From DASXKD01 sp963707905 (GTDB lineage Bacteria; Actinomycetota; Actinomycetes; Streptosporangiales; Streptosporangiaceae), in contig CAVPSA010000030.1 in the NCBI GenBank assembly GCA_963707905.1, forward strand, positions 1 through 64,000: DNA of 64,000 nucleotides, given 5' to 3'. The first letter of the stretch is position 1, and the number at the start of each line of letters is the position of its first letter. This document shows, in pieces, positions 1-10,838 of the stretch. Made by a program: the position numbers and the translations under genes. The notes beneath the pieces are model-generated. The model saw nothing but the letters and a program-made list of their open reading frames with translations. It did no database searches and was not told the origin of the DNA.

Positions 1-176
1 AGGCGTGGGTTGCCCTGGCTGTGCCCGTCCGACTCGATCCGCATCGGCACCGCTCCCTGGTTTAGGACGGGGCTCCCCACGCTGCACCGTCACGGGTGAT
101 GTTCACATGATCCGCTCGGGCGGCCAGCCTCGCAACAGCCGAATAAGCTCTTGCTTAAGTGCGCCTGACGAGGCCT

Positions 177-1271
177 TTAGCGATTCCTACCCAGTACCGG
201 GCCACCGTCCCCCGCCATCCTCGGAATCGTGACCATGGGGACGTGGCCCACCCTCGGCCACATCCCCATGATCATCGAGGCGGGCGGGCTGTGGGGCGGG
301 CTGATTGCGGCGTAGCGTGTCTGGTCAGCTCCAGATGGTGACGTAGACGGGGGGCGGAACCTGGAGGGGGGCACCCCGGTTGTCGGGGACCGCATCAGGT
401 GCATGGCCTCCGGGGTGCTCAGGAAGCGCCGCAGTGCGCTGGCCGCGATGCTGCGATGCTGGCGCTCGAGCACCGTGACGTACCAGGTGGCCTCCATCGG
501 CACTCCGGGCAGTTCCACGAGCGACAGTTCGCCGCGGCGCACCTGCTGTGCGACCAGGTGCTCGACCGCGGGCGCGACCCCCGCCCCGTCAGCGGCGGCG
601 GCCCAGGCCGCGGTCTGGTTGGGGAAAACGCCGATGCTGTCCTCCGGGATGGCCAGCCGGGCAAGCAGTTGCCCGGTGGCGCTGCCCGGATCGGTGCCGG
701 ACGGGTCCACGAGCCACCGCCACTGCCGCGGGCTGCCCCGCAGCGCGGCATGCCCGGCGGTGACCACGACCAGCCGGTACCGGAATATCGGCTCGGTCAC
801 CACCGCCAGGGCCGGGTCGCTGGCCGGGCCGGCGCTGATCGCCACGTCGGCCAGCCTGTTGCCGACAAGCACGCCCATCTCCGCGGTCACCGCAACGCCG
901 GACGACACCTCGACCGAACCCGCGTAACGGCGGGTGAACGCCTCCATCAAGGGGCTGAGCACGAATTCCGCGATCGCCGAGGTGGCGACCACCCGCAACT
1001 GCTCGGGCGCGCCCTGCGCCGCGCGCACCGCGGCGTGCGCCTCGGCGCCGAGCACCACGATCTGGGAGGCCGAGGACAGCAGCCGGGAACCGCCCGCGGT
1101 GAGGGTCATGCCGGCCGGGCCGCGGGTCACCAGCTGGTCCCCCAGGTGCTGCCGCAGGGCCGAGAGGGCCTGCGACACCGCCGACTCGCTGACGCCGAGC
1201 GCGTTCGCGGCAGCAGTCACCGAGCCGAGCCGGGCAACCAGCACAAACGCGTTGAGCTGAGTGAGCGTCAT
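177..1271 (-). CDS. LysR-family transcriptional regulator, probable regulator of the cox operon (CutR-like)
   Basis: The protein starts MTLTQLNAFVLVARLGSVTA, a typical LysR winged helix-turn-helix (residues about 1-60), followed by a LysR substrate-binding domain. I chose the ATG at 1271; an in-frame start ten codons upstream would add a poor N-terminus. The gene is divergent from coxM with 65 bp between them, the usual place for a LysR regulator of carbon monoxide dehydrogenase (CutR in mycobacteria), so control of the cox genes is inferred. The last 50 or so residues are unlike the family. Shifting frame at the G6 run at 349-354 gives a natural LysR ending (RFRPPVYVTIWS, stop at 325-327). 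The true gene is therefore probably 325-1271, with a homopolymer indel in this sequence. Confidence 0.85.
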   Translation of the reverse strand: MTLTQLNAFVLVARLGSVTAAANALGVSESAVSQALSALRQHLGDQLVTRGPAGMTLTAGGSRLLSSASQIVVLGAEAHAAVRAAQGAPEQLRVVATSAIAEFVLSPLMEAFTRRYAGSVEVSSGVAVTAEMGVLVGNRLADVAISAGPASDPALAVVTEPIFRYRLVVVTAGHAALRGSPRQWRWLVDPSGTDPGSATGQLLARLAIPEDSIGVFPNQTAAWAAAADGAGVAPAVEHLVAQQVRRGELSLVELPGVPMEATWYVTVLERQHRSIAASALRRFLSTPEAMHLMRSPTTGVPPSRFRPPSTSPSGADQTRYAAISPPHSPPASMIMGMWPRVGHVPMVTIPRMAGDGGPVLGRNR

Positions 1272-1336
1272 GGCAGCTCCAATTATGGCCGCCTCATACA
1301 CTCATCAGGCGAACCAAACTGTCGAGGGAGTCCCGG

Positions 1337-2212
1337 ATGCAGGTTCCGGCGCAGGTCGAGTACGAGAAGGCGGCCAGCGTCGAGCATGCCCTGGCCCTGC
1401 TCGCCAGGTACGGCCCCGAGTCCCGGGTGCTGGCCGGCGGGCACAGCCTGATCCCGATGATGAAGCTGCGCCTGGCGCAGCCGGAGACCCTCGTCGACAT
1501 CAACGGGCTCACCGAGCTTTCCTACCTCCGGGTCACCGACGGCGAACTGCGGATCGGCGCTCTCACCAGGCACGCGGAGCTGCTCAGCTCGGCGCTGGCC
1601 GGAGAGCACTTCGCGATCCTGCACGACGCGGAGAAGGTCATCGCCGACCCCGTGGTGCGCAACTGGGGCACGATCGGCGGCTCGCTGTGCCAGGCGGACC
1701 CGTCCGAGGACCTGTCCGCGGCGTTCGCCGCGCTCAAGGCGATCATGGTGATCCGCGGGCCGGACGGCACCAGGACCGTGCCGGCCAGGGCGTTCCACAC
1801 CGCGCCCTACGAGACCGTGGTGGCCCCCGGTGAACTGCTCACCGAGATCAGGATCCCGATCAGGCCCGGCGGTGGCAGCGCGTACGAGAAGGTCGGGCGG
1901 CGGGTCGGCGACTGGCCGGTCGGCGCCGCGGGCGCGGCGCTCTGGCTCGCCGGTGACACGATCACCGACGCCGGGATAGGCCTCACCGCCGTGGGGGCCA
2001 GGCATTTCGCGGCCGCCGAGGCCGAGGATTTCCTGCGCGGGGCGGCCGCCAGCGAGGAGAACTTCGCCCGGGCCGGCCAGCTCGCGGCCGAGCACTGCCG
2101 GCCGGTGTCGGACCAGCGGGGCCCGGCCGCCTACAAGCGGCACCTGGCCGCCGAACTCACCGTGCGCGCGCTGCGCCGCGCGGCCGATCGCGTCCGGCAC
2201 GAGGGTGCCTGA
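1337..2212 (+). CDS. coxM: Aerobic carbon monoxide dehydrogenase, FAD-binding medium subunit
   Basis: At 291 residues it matches the usual length of CoxM/CutM. The two FAD pyrophosphate-binding motifs of the family are visible: AGGHS near residue 34 and TIGGSLCQADP near residue 112. A CO-dehydrogenase flavoprotein C-terminal domain follows. In the Mo-Cu enzyme this subunit passes electrons from the [2Fe-2S] clusters of CoxS to the quinone pool or another acceptor. It is the first gene of coxM-S-L-D-E, with GAGGGAG about 9 bp before the ATG. Its 3' end overlaps the start of coxS by 8 bp, so translation is probably coupled. Related xanthine dehydrogenase FAD subunits share this fold; the coxL sequence next door decides the assignment. 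Confidence 0.93.
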   Translation: MQVPAQVEYEKAASVEHALALLARYGPESRVLAGGHSLIPMMKLRLAQPETLVDINGLTELSYLRVTDGELRIGALTRHAELLSSALAGEHFAILHDAEKVIADPVVRNWGTIGGSLCQADPSEDLSAAFAALKAIMVIRGPDGTRTVPARAFHTAPYETVVAPGELLTEIRIPIRPGGGSAYEKVGRRVGDWPVGAAGAALWLAGDTITDAGIGLTAVGARHFAAAEAEDFLRGAAASEENFARAGQLAAEHCRPVSDQRGPAAYKRHLAAELTVRALRRAADRVRHEGA

Positions 2213-2746
2213 CGTGCAGATCACCGTGACCGTCAACGACGCCGCGTTCACCCGGGAGGTCGAGCCCCGGCTGCTGCTCATCCACTTCCTGCGCGACGAC
2301 CTCGGGCTCACCGGCTCGCACTGGGGCTGCGACACCTCGAACTGCGGTGCCTGCGTGGTCTGGCTGGACGAGACCCCGGTGAAGTCGTGCACCGTGCTCG
2401 CCGCCATGGCCGACGGGCACCGGGTGCGCACGGTGGAGGGCATGGCCATGCGCGGCCGCCTCGACCCGGTGCAGGAGGGGTTCACCCGGTGCCACGGGCT
2501 GCAGTGCGGGTTCTGCACCCCGGGCATGATGCTCACCGCGCGCTGGCTGCTCGACCACAACCCCGACCCGGCCCCCGGGGAGATCCGCGAGGCGCTGTCC
2601 GGCCAGGTCTGCCGGTGCACCGGCTACGAGAACATCGTCAGGGCGGTGCAGTGGGCGGCCCAGCACGAGGCCGCCGAGCGGGACGGCGGCCCCGGCGGCG
2701 GTCCTGGTGAGACCGGCCCCGGGCCCACGGCCACCGGGGTGACCGG

Positions 2747-2750
<4 letters not shown>
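2205..2750 (+). CDS. coxS: Aerobic carbon monoxide dehydrogenase, [2Fe-2S] small subunit
   Basis: This is the iron-sulfur subunit of the molybdenum hydroxylase. A plant-type [2Fe-2S] motif, CDTSNCGAC with a fourth Cys 12 residues on, lies near residues 44-64. The second cluster motif, CGFCTPGM then CRCTGYENI, follows in the helical domain. The first 160 residues match the family; the last 20 form a Gly/Pro-rich tail. The start shown is the GTG at 2205, inside the coxM end; a GTG at 2214 is an alternative. The stop overlaps the ATG of coxL (ATGA, 2747-2750). It carries electrons from the Mo-Cu site in CoxL to the flavin in CoxM. Confidence 0.94.
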
Positions 2751-5116
<2,366 letters not shown>

Positions 5117-5126
5117 GTGAGGAACG

Positions 5127-6080
5127 ATGAACGCAACCGGCGGCGCGGACGGCGGGCCCGGCGTGGACGGCGGGCCCGGCCCGGCGGGCGGTCTTGAGGA
5201 GCGGGTCCCGGACGTGGCCGCGCTGCGCGCCGCCCTCGACGCCACCGGGTACCTCGCGGACGAGGCGCTGGCCACGGCCCTGTTCCTGGCCGCCCGGATG
5301 GGGCAGCCCATCCTGCTCGAAGGTGAGCCGGGGGTGGGCAAGACCGAGGCGGCCAAGGCGCTGGCGCAGGCGCTGGCCACGCCGCTGCTGCGGTTGCAGT
5401 GCTACGAGGGCCTGACCTCCTCGGAGGCGCTGTACGAGTGGAACTACCCGCGCCAGTTGCTGGCGATCAGGCTGGCCGAGGCGCGCGGCGAGACGCTGCA
5501 CGACGCTGACCTGTTCAGCGAGGAATACCTGCTGGCCCGGCCGCTGCTCGCCGCTTTGGACCATACGGGCCCCCGCCCGGCCGTGCTGCTGATCGACGAG
5601 GTGGACCGCGGCGACGACGAGTTCGAGGCGTTCCTGTTCGAGTTGCTCGCCGAGGCGGCGGTCACCATCCCCGAACTCGGCACCAGGCGGGCCAGGTTCC
5701 GCCCGGTCGTCGTGCTCACCTCGAACCGGACCCGGGACCTGCACGACGCGCTGAAACGGCGCTGCCTCTACCACTGGATCGACTACCCCGACACCAGCCG
5801 CGTCGCGGCGATCATCCGCCGCCGGGTGCCCGTCACCTCGAAGATCCTGGCCGGCCAGGTCGCCCGGGGGGTGGCCCGGCTGCGGGACCTCGACCTCGCC
5901 AAGCCGCCCGGGGTCGCGGAGGCGATCAGCTGGGCCGGTGCGCTGAACGTGCTCGGCGCCACCAGCCTCGACAGCGCGACCGCGGGCCAGACGGCCGGCG
6001 CGGTGCTGAAGTACTCCGAGGACCTGCAGGCCGTCCGGGCCACCGGGTTCGCGGCCATGGCCGCTGCCGATGAGCCGTGA
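5127..6080 (+). CDS. coxD: MoxR-type AAA+ ATPase, CO dehydrogenase maturation protein CoxD
   Basis: A 317-residue AAA+ protein. The Walker A motif GEPGVGKT spans residues 66-73, Walker B is LLIDEVDR, and the sensor 1 region is VVVLTSNRTRDLHDALKRRC. It has the length and placement of CoxD, the MoxR-like ATPase that with the VWA protein CoxE is needed to insert sulfur and copper into the active site of form I CO dehydrogenase. It lies 10 bp after coxL, and its end overlaps coxE by 11 bp, so the two are probably made together. The role in metal insertion is taken from Oligotropha carboxidovorans; the fold and operon position are seen directly. Confidence 0.9.
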   Translation: MNATGGADGGPGVDGGPGPAGGLEERVPDVAALRAALDATGYLADEALATALFLAARMGQPILLEGEPGVGKTEAAKALAQALATPLLRLQCYEGLTSSEALYEWNYPRQLLAIRLAEARGETLHDADLFSEEYLLARPLLAALDHTGPRPAVLLIDEVDRGDDEFEAFLFELLAEAAVTIPELGTRRARFRPVVVLTSNRTRDLHDALKRRCLYHWIDYPDTSRVAAIIRRRVPVTSKILAGQVARGVARLRDLDLAKPPGVAEAISWAGALNVLGATSLDSATAGQTAGAVLKYSEDLQAVRATGFAAMAAADEP

Positions 6081-7359
6081 CGCCGGCCCGGCAGAGCCGG
6101 ATCCCGGCGGCGCGGGGCTAGTGCCGGGGCAGGGTGGTGCGGCCCTGGTGGCCGACGGCGACGATCTGGCCCTGATCGCCGCGCGGTTCGGGGCGGAACT
6201 GCGTGCCGCCGGGGTTCCGGCCGACCTCGGCCGCTGTGAGCGCTTCGCCTGGGCCGTCTCCGTGGCCCGGCCGGTCACCGCGGCCGGGCTGTACCTGTGC
6301 GCGCTGGCCACCCTGGTGGCGAGCAAGGAGCACATCGAGACGCTGCGGCGCGTCTTCGACGCGATGTTCGGTGACCTGCCCGGCCTGCCGCCAGCCGGCT
6401 ACGGCCCGCCCAAGCCCAGCCCGGCCGCACCGGAGCGGGGCCGATCGCCAGAGCCGGACGTCCTGCGGGATGCGGCACGGGCCGCCCAGGCTCATGCCAT
6501 CCGGCTGATCAGGGATGGCGAGCAACCGGCAAAGATCGATCAGGAGGGTGACTCCGGCGACGAGCTGCTGACCGCCCGAGAGGTGCTGGCCAGTGCCACG
6601 GAGCGGCTGGCCAGCACCGACTTCGCCGAACTGTCCCCCGCCGAACTGCTCATGCTGTCCGGGCTCATGCGCAAGCTCACGCTGGCGGTGCCGCTGCGCC
6701 GGTCGCGCCGGCCGCAGCAGACCCCGCGCGGGCGGCAGACGGACCTGCGCAGCACGCTGCGCCAGGCGCGGCGCACCGGCGGTCACCCGCTGCGCCTGGC
6801 CCGGCGGGCCCCGCTGCGCGAGCCGCGCCGCCTGGTGGTGTTGTGTGACATCTCCGGCTCTATGGAGCCGTATGCGCGGGCCATGCTCCAGTTGCTTTAC
6901 TGTGCGGCAGGCGGCGCCGAGGCTGAGGTGTTCACGTTCGCCACCCGGCTCACCCGGCTCACCGGCACGCTCTCGCACGTCAGGCCCGGTGTGGCGCTGC
7001 GGCAGGCCGGTCAGGCGGCACCGGACTGGCTGGGCGGAACCAGAATTGGCGCGTCGATCGCGGAATTCAATGACTCCTACGGCCGCCGGGGCATGGCGCG
7101 GGGAGCCGTGGTCGTGATCATCTCCGATGGCTGGGATACCGGGGATCCCGAGGTGCTGCGGCATGAAATGGAGCGGTTGTCCCGGGTGGCGCACCGGATC
7201 GTCTGGGTGAACCCCCGGACACAGAGCCCGGAGTACCAGCCCTTGGCCGGGGGCATGGCGGCGGCGTGGCCGTTCTGCGACGCGGTCGTCAGCGCGCACT
7301 CCCTGAATGCCCTGGACGAGCTGACCGCCGCCCTGGCCCATCCAGGGCGCCGGGGCTGA
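6070..7359 (+). CDS. coxE: VWA-domain protein, CO dehydrogenase maturation protein CoxE
   Basis: At 429 residues it matches the CoxE family. The N-terminal half is helical and charged. The C-terminal half is a von Willebrand A domain with an intact MIDAS: DISGS starting at Asp260, a Thr in GGTRIGASI, and an Asp in IISDGWD. VWA proteins paired with MoxR ATPases act as metal-insertion or remodelling complexes; here the partner is CoxD, whose 3' end this gene overlaps by 11 bp. It is the last gene of the visible operon. The usual coxF (XdhC-like) and coxG genes are not next to it, so either they lie elsewhere or the system runs without them. Confidence 0.9.
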   Translation: MSRDAGPAEPDPGGAGLVPGQGGAALVADGDDLALIAARFGAELRAAGVPADLGRCERFAWAVSVARPVTAAGLYLCALATLVASKEHIETLRRVFDAMFGDLPGLPPAGYGPPKPSPAAPERGRSPEPDVLRDAARAAQAHAIRLIRDGEQPAKIDQEGDSGDELLTAREVLASATERLASTDFAELSPAELLMLSGLMRKLTLAVPLRRSRRPQQTPRGRQTDLRSTLRQARRTGGHPLRLARRAPLREPRRLVVLCDISGSMEPYARAMLQLLYCAAGGAEAEVFTFATRLTRLTGTLSHVRPGVALRQAGQAAPDWLGGTRIGASIAEFNDSYGRRGMARGAVVVIISDGWDTGDPEVLRHEMERLSRVAHRIVWVNPRTQSPEYQPLAGGMAAAWPFCDAVVSAHSLNALDELTAALAHPGRRG

Positions 7360-7630
7360 CGACTTCTGCCGGATGTGGGGGGCCGGCGTTCGTGGCTGAA
7401 GGCGTTTGCCGGCGTCCCCCGGTCGCCAACCGCCAGCCTCATCACCCGGCAGTCGCTCCATCCCGCCGTCGCTGCGCAATCCGCACCGGCGCATCGCGCA
7501 CCTGCGCAGTAGTGCGTCCCTTCCCCGGAGTTAATGCGTTTGCCAGCGCTGGCCACGCCAGGTTAGGTGGGGGCGGGAAGTGAGCCGGGGCCGGCGTGGT
7601 TGCCGAAGCCGCATGTGAAAGGGGGCTGAG

Positions 7631-9283
7631 GTGGGGCACGTGGAGGTGGCGCATGTCAGCCATGCGCTGCCCGACGGCCGGGCACTGATCGACGATGCGT
7701 CCTTCCGGATTGGGGAGGGGACGACGGCGGCGCTGGTGGGGCCGAACGGGGCGGGCAAGACCACGCTGATCCGGCTGATCGCGGGGGACGTGCAGCCGCA
7801 GTCGGGCACCGTCAGCTTCAGCGGCGGCCTTGGCATCATGCGGCAGTTCGTGGGCGGTTTCCGCGCCGGGGAGGGCACGACGGGGCTAGCGGATACCGGC
7901 GGGCTGACCGGCGACTCCACCGTCAGGGACCTGCTGATTTCCGTGGCGCCCCTGCGGTTGCGGGCGGCGGCGGAGCGGCTCGACACGGCCGAACTGACCA
8001 TGATGGAGCGCGACGACGAGACCACCCAGATGCGTTATGCCGCGGCCCTGGCCGAATGGGGCGACGCCGGTGGCTACGACGCCGAGGTGCTCTGGGACGC
8101 GTGCTGCCTGGCCGCCCTGGGAATCGGATACGAGCGGTGCCGCTGGCGTGAGCTGGGCACGCTGTCGGGTGGTGAGCAGAAACGGCTGGTACTCGAGGCG
8201 CTGCTGCGCGGGCCCGCCGATGTGCTCCTGCTCGATGAGCCGGACAACTACCTGGATGTGCCCGCCAAGCGCTGGCTGGAGCAGCAACTCGCAACGACCG
8301 GCAAGACGGTGCTGCTGGTCAGCCACGACCGGGAACTGCTCGCCAACTGCGCGCAGCGCATCGTCACCGTGGAGGACGGAAGTGTCTGGATCCACGGCGG
8401 CGGCTTCGCGACCTACGCGCAGGCCAGGCAGGACCGCAACGAACGCCTCGATGAGCTGCGCCGCCGCTGGGACGAGGAGCACGAGAAGATCAAGCAACTC
8501 GTCCGGATGTACCGGCAGAAGGCGTCCTACAACGACGCGATGGCCTCGCGCCTGCAGGCCGCCGAAACCCGGCTGAGGCGGTTCGAGGAAGCAGGTCCGC
8601 CGGAACTGGCGCCCAGGGAGCAGAACGTCCGGATGAGGCTGCGCGGCGGCCGCACCGGAAAACGGGCCATCATGTGCGAGAACCTGGAACTGGCCGGGCT
8701 CACCCGGCCGTTCTCCACCGAGATCTGGTACAGCGAGCGGGTGGCGGTTCTCGGGGCCAATGGATCCGGGAAGTCGTCGTTCCTGCGGCTGCTCGGCGGG
8801 GAGGACATCGCGCACCGGGGGTCGGCGCGCCTGGGGGCCAGGGTGGTGCCCGGCCTGTTCGTTCAGACCCACGCCCGCCCCGATCTCGCGGACCGCTGGC
8901 CGGAAGAGATTCTCATGACCGAGCACGCGCTGTTGCGCAACGAGGCGATGGCGGCCCTCGCGCGCTACGAAATCCAGTTCTGCGCGCGGCAGCCGTTTCG
9001 TACCTTGTCCGGAGGCCAGCAGGCACGCCTGCAGATTTTGCTGCTGGAGCTGGCGGGGTCGACACTGCTTCTGCTCGACGAGCCAACCGACAACCTGGAC
9101 CTGTCGAGCGCCGAGGCGCTGCAGGAGGGCCTTGAGTCCTACCAGGGCACGGTGCTGGCGGTGACCCACGATCGCTGGTTCGCCCGGTCTTTCGATCGGT
9201 TCCTTGTGTTCCGTGGGGACGGAAATGTGCAGGAATGTGACAGCCCGGTGTGGGACGAGGCTCGGCCGGTCCGGCCGAACTGA
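7631..9283 (+). CDS. ABC-F family ATP-binding protein
   Basis: A soluble protein of 550 residues with two ABC cassettes and no membrane segments. The first Walker A is GPNGAGKTT (near residue 37), with signature LSGGEQKRL and Walker B VLLLDEP. The second Walker A is GANGSGKSS (near residue 377), with signature LSGGQQARL and Walker B LLLLDEPTDNLDL. A charged helical linker between the cassettes (about residues 255-320) is the ABC-F interdomain arm. ABC-F proteins act on the ribosome, either as translation factors or by giving antibiotic protection; which applies here cannot be told. A GTG start follows AAGGGGG. It stands apart from the cox operon by 271 bp in which I see no gene. Confidence 0.9.
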   Translation: MGHVEVAHVSHALPDGRALIDDASFRIGEGTTAALVGPNGAGKTTLIRLIAGDVQPQSGTVSFSGGLGIMRQFVGGFRAGEGTTGLADTGGLTGDSTVRDLLISVAPLRLRAAAERLDTAELTMMERDDETTQMRYAAALAEWGDAGGYDAEVLWDACCLAALGIGYERCRWRELGTLSGGEQKRLVLEALLRGPADVLLLDEPDNYLDVPAKRWLEQQLATTGKTVLLVSHDRELLANCAQRIVTVEDGSVWIHGGGFATYAQARQDRNERLDELRRRWDEEHEKIKQLVRMYRQKASYNDAMASRLQAAETRLRRFEEAGPPELAPREQNVRMRLRGGRTGKRAIMCENLELAGLTRPFSTEIWYSERVAVLGANGSGKSSFLRLLGGEDIAHRGSARLGARVVPGLFVQTHARPDLADRWPEEILMTEHALLRNEAMAALARYEIQFCARQPFRTLSGGQQARLQILLLELAGSTLLLLDEPTDNLDLSSAEALQEGLESYQGTVLAVTHDRWFARSFDRFLVFRGDGNVQECDSPVWDEARPVRPN

Positions 9284-9369
9284 CCGTGGGCCTTGCTAGG
9301 CTGCAGGGGTCTTCAGCCGGCCGTCCGTGGCGGCTTGGCTCCACGCGGCAAGGTGAAGGGGTCCGCACC

Positions 9370-9489
9370 GTGAAGAAGCTGTTGTTGCTCGCGCTGGTGG
9401 GGCTTGGCGTGTTCGCGGCCTGGCGCAAGGTCCAGGCCGATCGCGCCGAGCTTGACTTGTGGACGGAAGCCACCACAAACGACGAGTAA
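9370..9489 (+). CDS. DLW-39 family small protein
   Basis: A 39-residue peptide that starts at a GTG: VKKLLLLALVGLGVFAAW, one membrane helix, then a polar tail with the family hallmark ELDLWTEAT. Length and motif match the DLW-39 family, widespread in Actinomycetota and of unknown function. In Streptomyces it is commonly found near gyrA and the tRNA-Ile/tRNA-Ala genes; here a tRNA-Ala lies 0.9 kb downstream on the same strand, so part of that neighbourhood seems kept. The longer reading frame from 9250 overlaps the ABC-F gene and is not likely to be used. Confidence 0.85.
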   Translation: MKKLLLLALVGLGVFAAWRKVQADRAELDLWTEATTNDE

Positions 9490-9514
9490 CGCCGCGGCCA
9501 CGAGCTCCTGAGCA

Positions 9515-10384
9515 GTGGACGGGGGTGAGCAGGTGAGCGGCGGGCCGCCGATCTCGCTGGCATGCTTCGGTCTGTTCGGAACCGCAGCGCAAGACGAAGG
9601 CATGCTTGAGCATGCCTTCGCTGAGGCATGCGCCACCCAGGGCGTCGTGCCTGGCACGGCCGACTACGCGCACCACATGGTCGCCGTCCACCAGACGCTC
9701 GGCGAGCCCCCGGTCGACGTGTTCCGTGGGCTGTTCCCCGGTAACCCCGGCCGTGCCGAGGCCGCCGCGCTGTCTTTCGAGCGCTCTTTCCGCTCGGCCA
9801 TCGACCGGCACGGGCTGACCCCGGTTCCGGGCGCCCGGGAGGCGATCGAGCGCCTGCGTGAGTCGGGCGTCCGGGTCTGTATGATCACCGGGCTGTCCCG
9901 CCGCCTGCTCGGCATCGTGCTCGATACGCTCGGCTGGTGGCGGCTGGTTGACCTCGCCCTGTCCCCCGAGGACGTGCCCCGGGGCTGCCCCTGGCCTGAC
10001 CAGATGCTGGCCGCCATGTTGCGCCTGGGCGTCGAGGATGTCCAGGAGGCCGCTTACGCCGGAAGCACCGCCAGTGGCATCCGCTGCGGCCGGCGTGCCG
10101 GAGCGCGCATCGTCGCCGGGGTGCTCACCGGCGGGCACACCCGCGAGCGCCTGCGGGCAGCGGGGGCGACCCACTTCATCACCGATATCAGCGAATTTCC
10201 GGCGCTCCTGGCCGACGCCGGGCCGGAGGCGGCTGAGACCGAAGCCCCCGGGGCGGCGGTGTCCGCGGGAAGGGCTGGAGCGCCTGCGGCTGGGGTCCCG
10301 GCGGCACGCCGGCCGGAAGCGGAGTCCTTCGCGCCGCCCCAGGCGAGCGCCTCCCAGATCGCTCCTCCGTGGCGGGTACCCTAG
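9515..10384 (+). CDS. HAD-superfamily-like protein (phosphonatase-like) lacking the nucleophile aspartates
   Basis: About 289 residues. The first 230 follow the phosphonatase-like HAD fold: an alpha-helical cap, motif II as CMITGLSRR near residue 128, and a late acidic or glycine motif at AYAGSTASGI. Where an active enzyme has DxDGT, this protein has GLFGT (near residue 15), so both the nucleophile and the acid/base Asp are missing. It is probably a non-catalytic relative. The C-terminal 55 residues are low-complexity Ala/Pro/Glu. The start is uncertain among GTG codons at 9515, 9525 and 9533. It ends just before tRNA-Ala and follows DLW-39. The role is unknown. Confidence 0.75.
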   Translation: MDGGEQVSGGPPISLACFGLFGTAAQDEGMLEHAFAEACATQGVVPGTADYAHHMVAVHQTLGEPPVDVFRGLFPGNPGRAEAAALSFERSFRSAIDRHGLTPVPGAREAIERLRESGVRVCMITGLSRRLLGIVLDTLGWWRLVDLALSPEDVPRGCPWPDQMLAAMLRLGVEDVQEAAYAGSTASGIRCGRRAGARIVAGVLTGGHTRERLRAAGATHFITDISEFPALLADAGPEAAETEAPGAAVSAGRAGAPAAGVPAARRPEAESFAPPQASASQIAPPWRVP

Positions 10385-10397
10385 GAGCGCGACGCGC

Positions 10398-10470
10398 GGG
10401 GCTATAGCTCAGCTGGAAGAGCACGTGCTTTGCAAGCACGGGGTCGGGGGTTCGAGTCCCCCTAGCTCCA
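10398..10470 (+). tRNA. tRNA-Ala (anticodon TGC)
   Basis: A 73-nt cloverleaf. The acceptor arm pairs GGGGCTA with TAGCTCC and is followed by discriminator A at 10470. The D arm is GCTCAGCTGGAAGAGC. The anticodon stem CGTGC/GCACG encloses loop TTTGCAA with anticodon TGC at 10431-10433. The T arm is GGGGGTTCGAGTCCCCC. CCA is not encoded. Confidence 0.97.
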
Positions 10471-10838
10471 CTCACTCCCCAATTCTTGATGTCTGACCAG
10501 GTCAGCGGCGCGCAGGACAGGCTCCCCCCGGAGTGCCGGGGTGGGGCCTTCCCCGTGTTTGGGAGGAAGTTGGGAGATCATCTTCTTGGGAGATCATCTT
10601 CTCCTTGTTGTGCCGGTGCCGGTGCCGGTGCCGGTGCCTGTTGCCGGGTCGCTCGTGGTGCCCGTGCGGGCTGGCGGGTCCTGCCGCGAAACGGCGCCAG
10701 GAGTTCGTCGAGCAGCGGGACCGGTGAGCGCGGGCTGATCGCGGCGCGGGCGCGCAGGGATTCTTCCCAGCGGGCCTGGAGCGCGGCCGACGGTGAACAT
10801 CGTGGCGCGTCCCGCCCGGACCGTCTTAGCGTCACCGT
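10471..10838. repeat. Gene-free stretch with short tandem repeats
   Basis: No gene is convincing here. A 16-bp unit GGGAGATCATCTTCTT occurs twice head to tail at 10572-10603, the second copy with one change. A hexamer run of GCCGGT, four and a half units, follows at 10612-10638. These look like slippage repeats. Confidence 0.7.

Noticed and set aside
1272..1336. A specific LysR T-N11-A box between the LysR and coxM genes.
   Set aside because: Several weak matches exist in the 65 bp but none stands out, so no site was listed.
10572..10638. CRISPR-like repeat array.
   Set aside because: Units are contiguous with no spacers, and no cas gene is present; it is simple tandem repetition.
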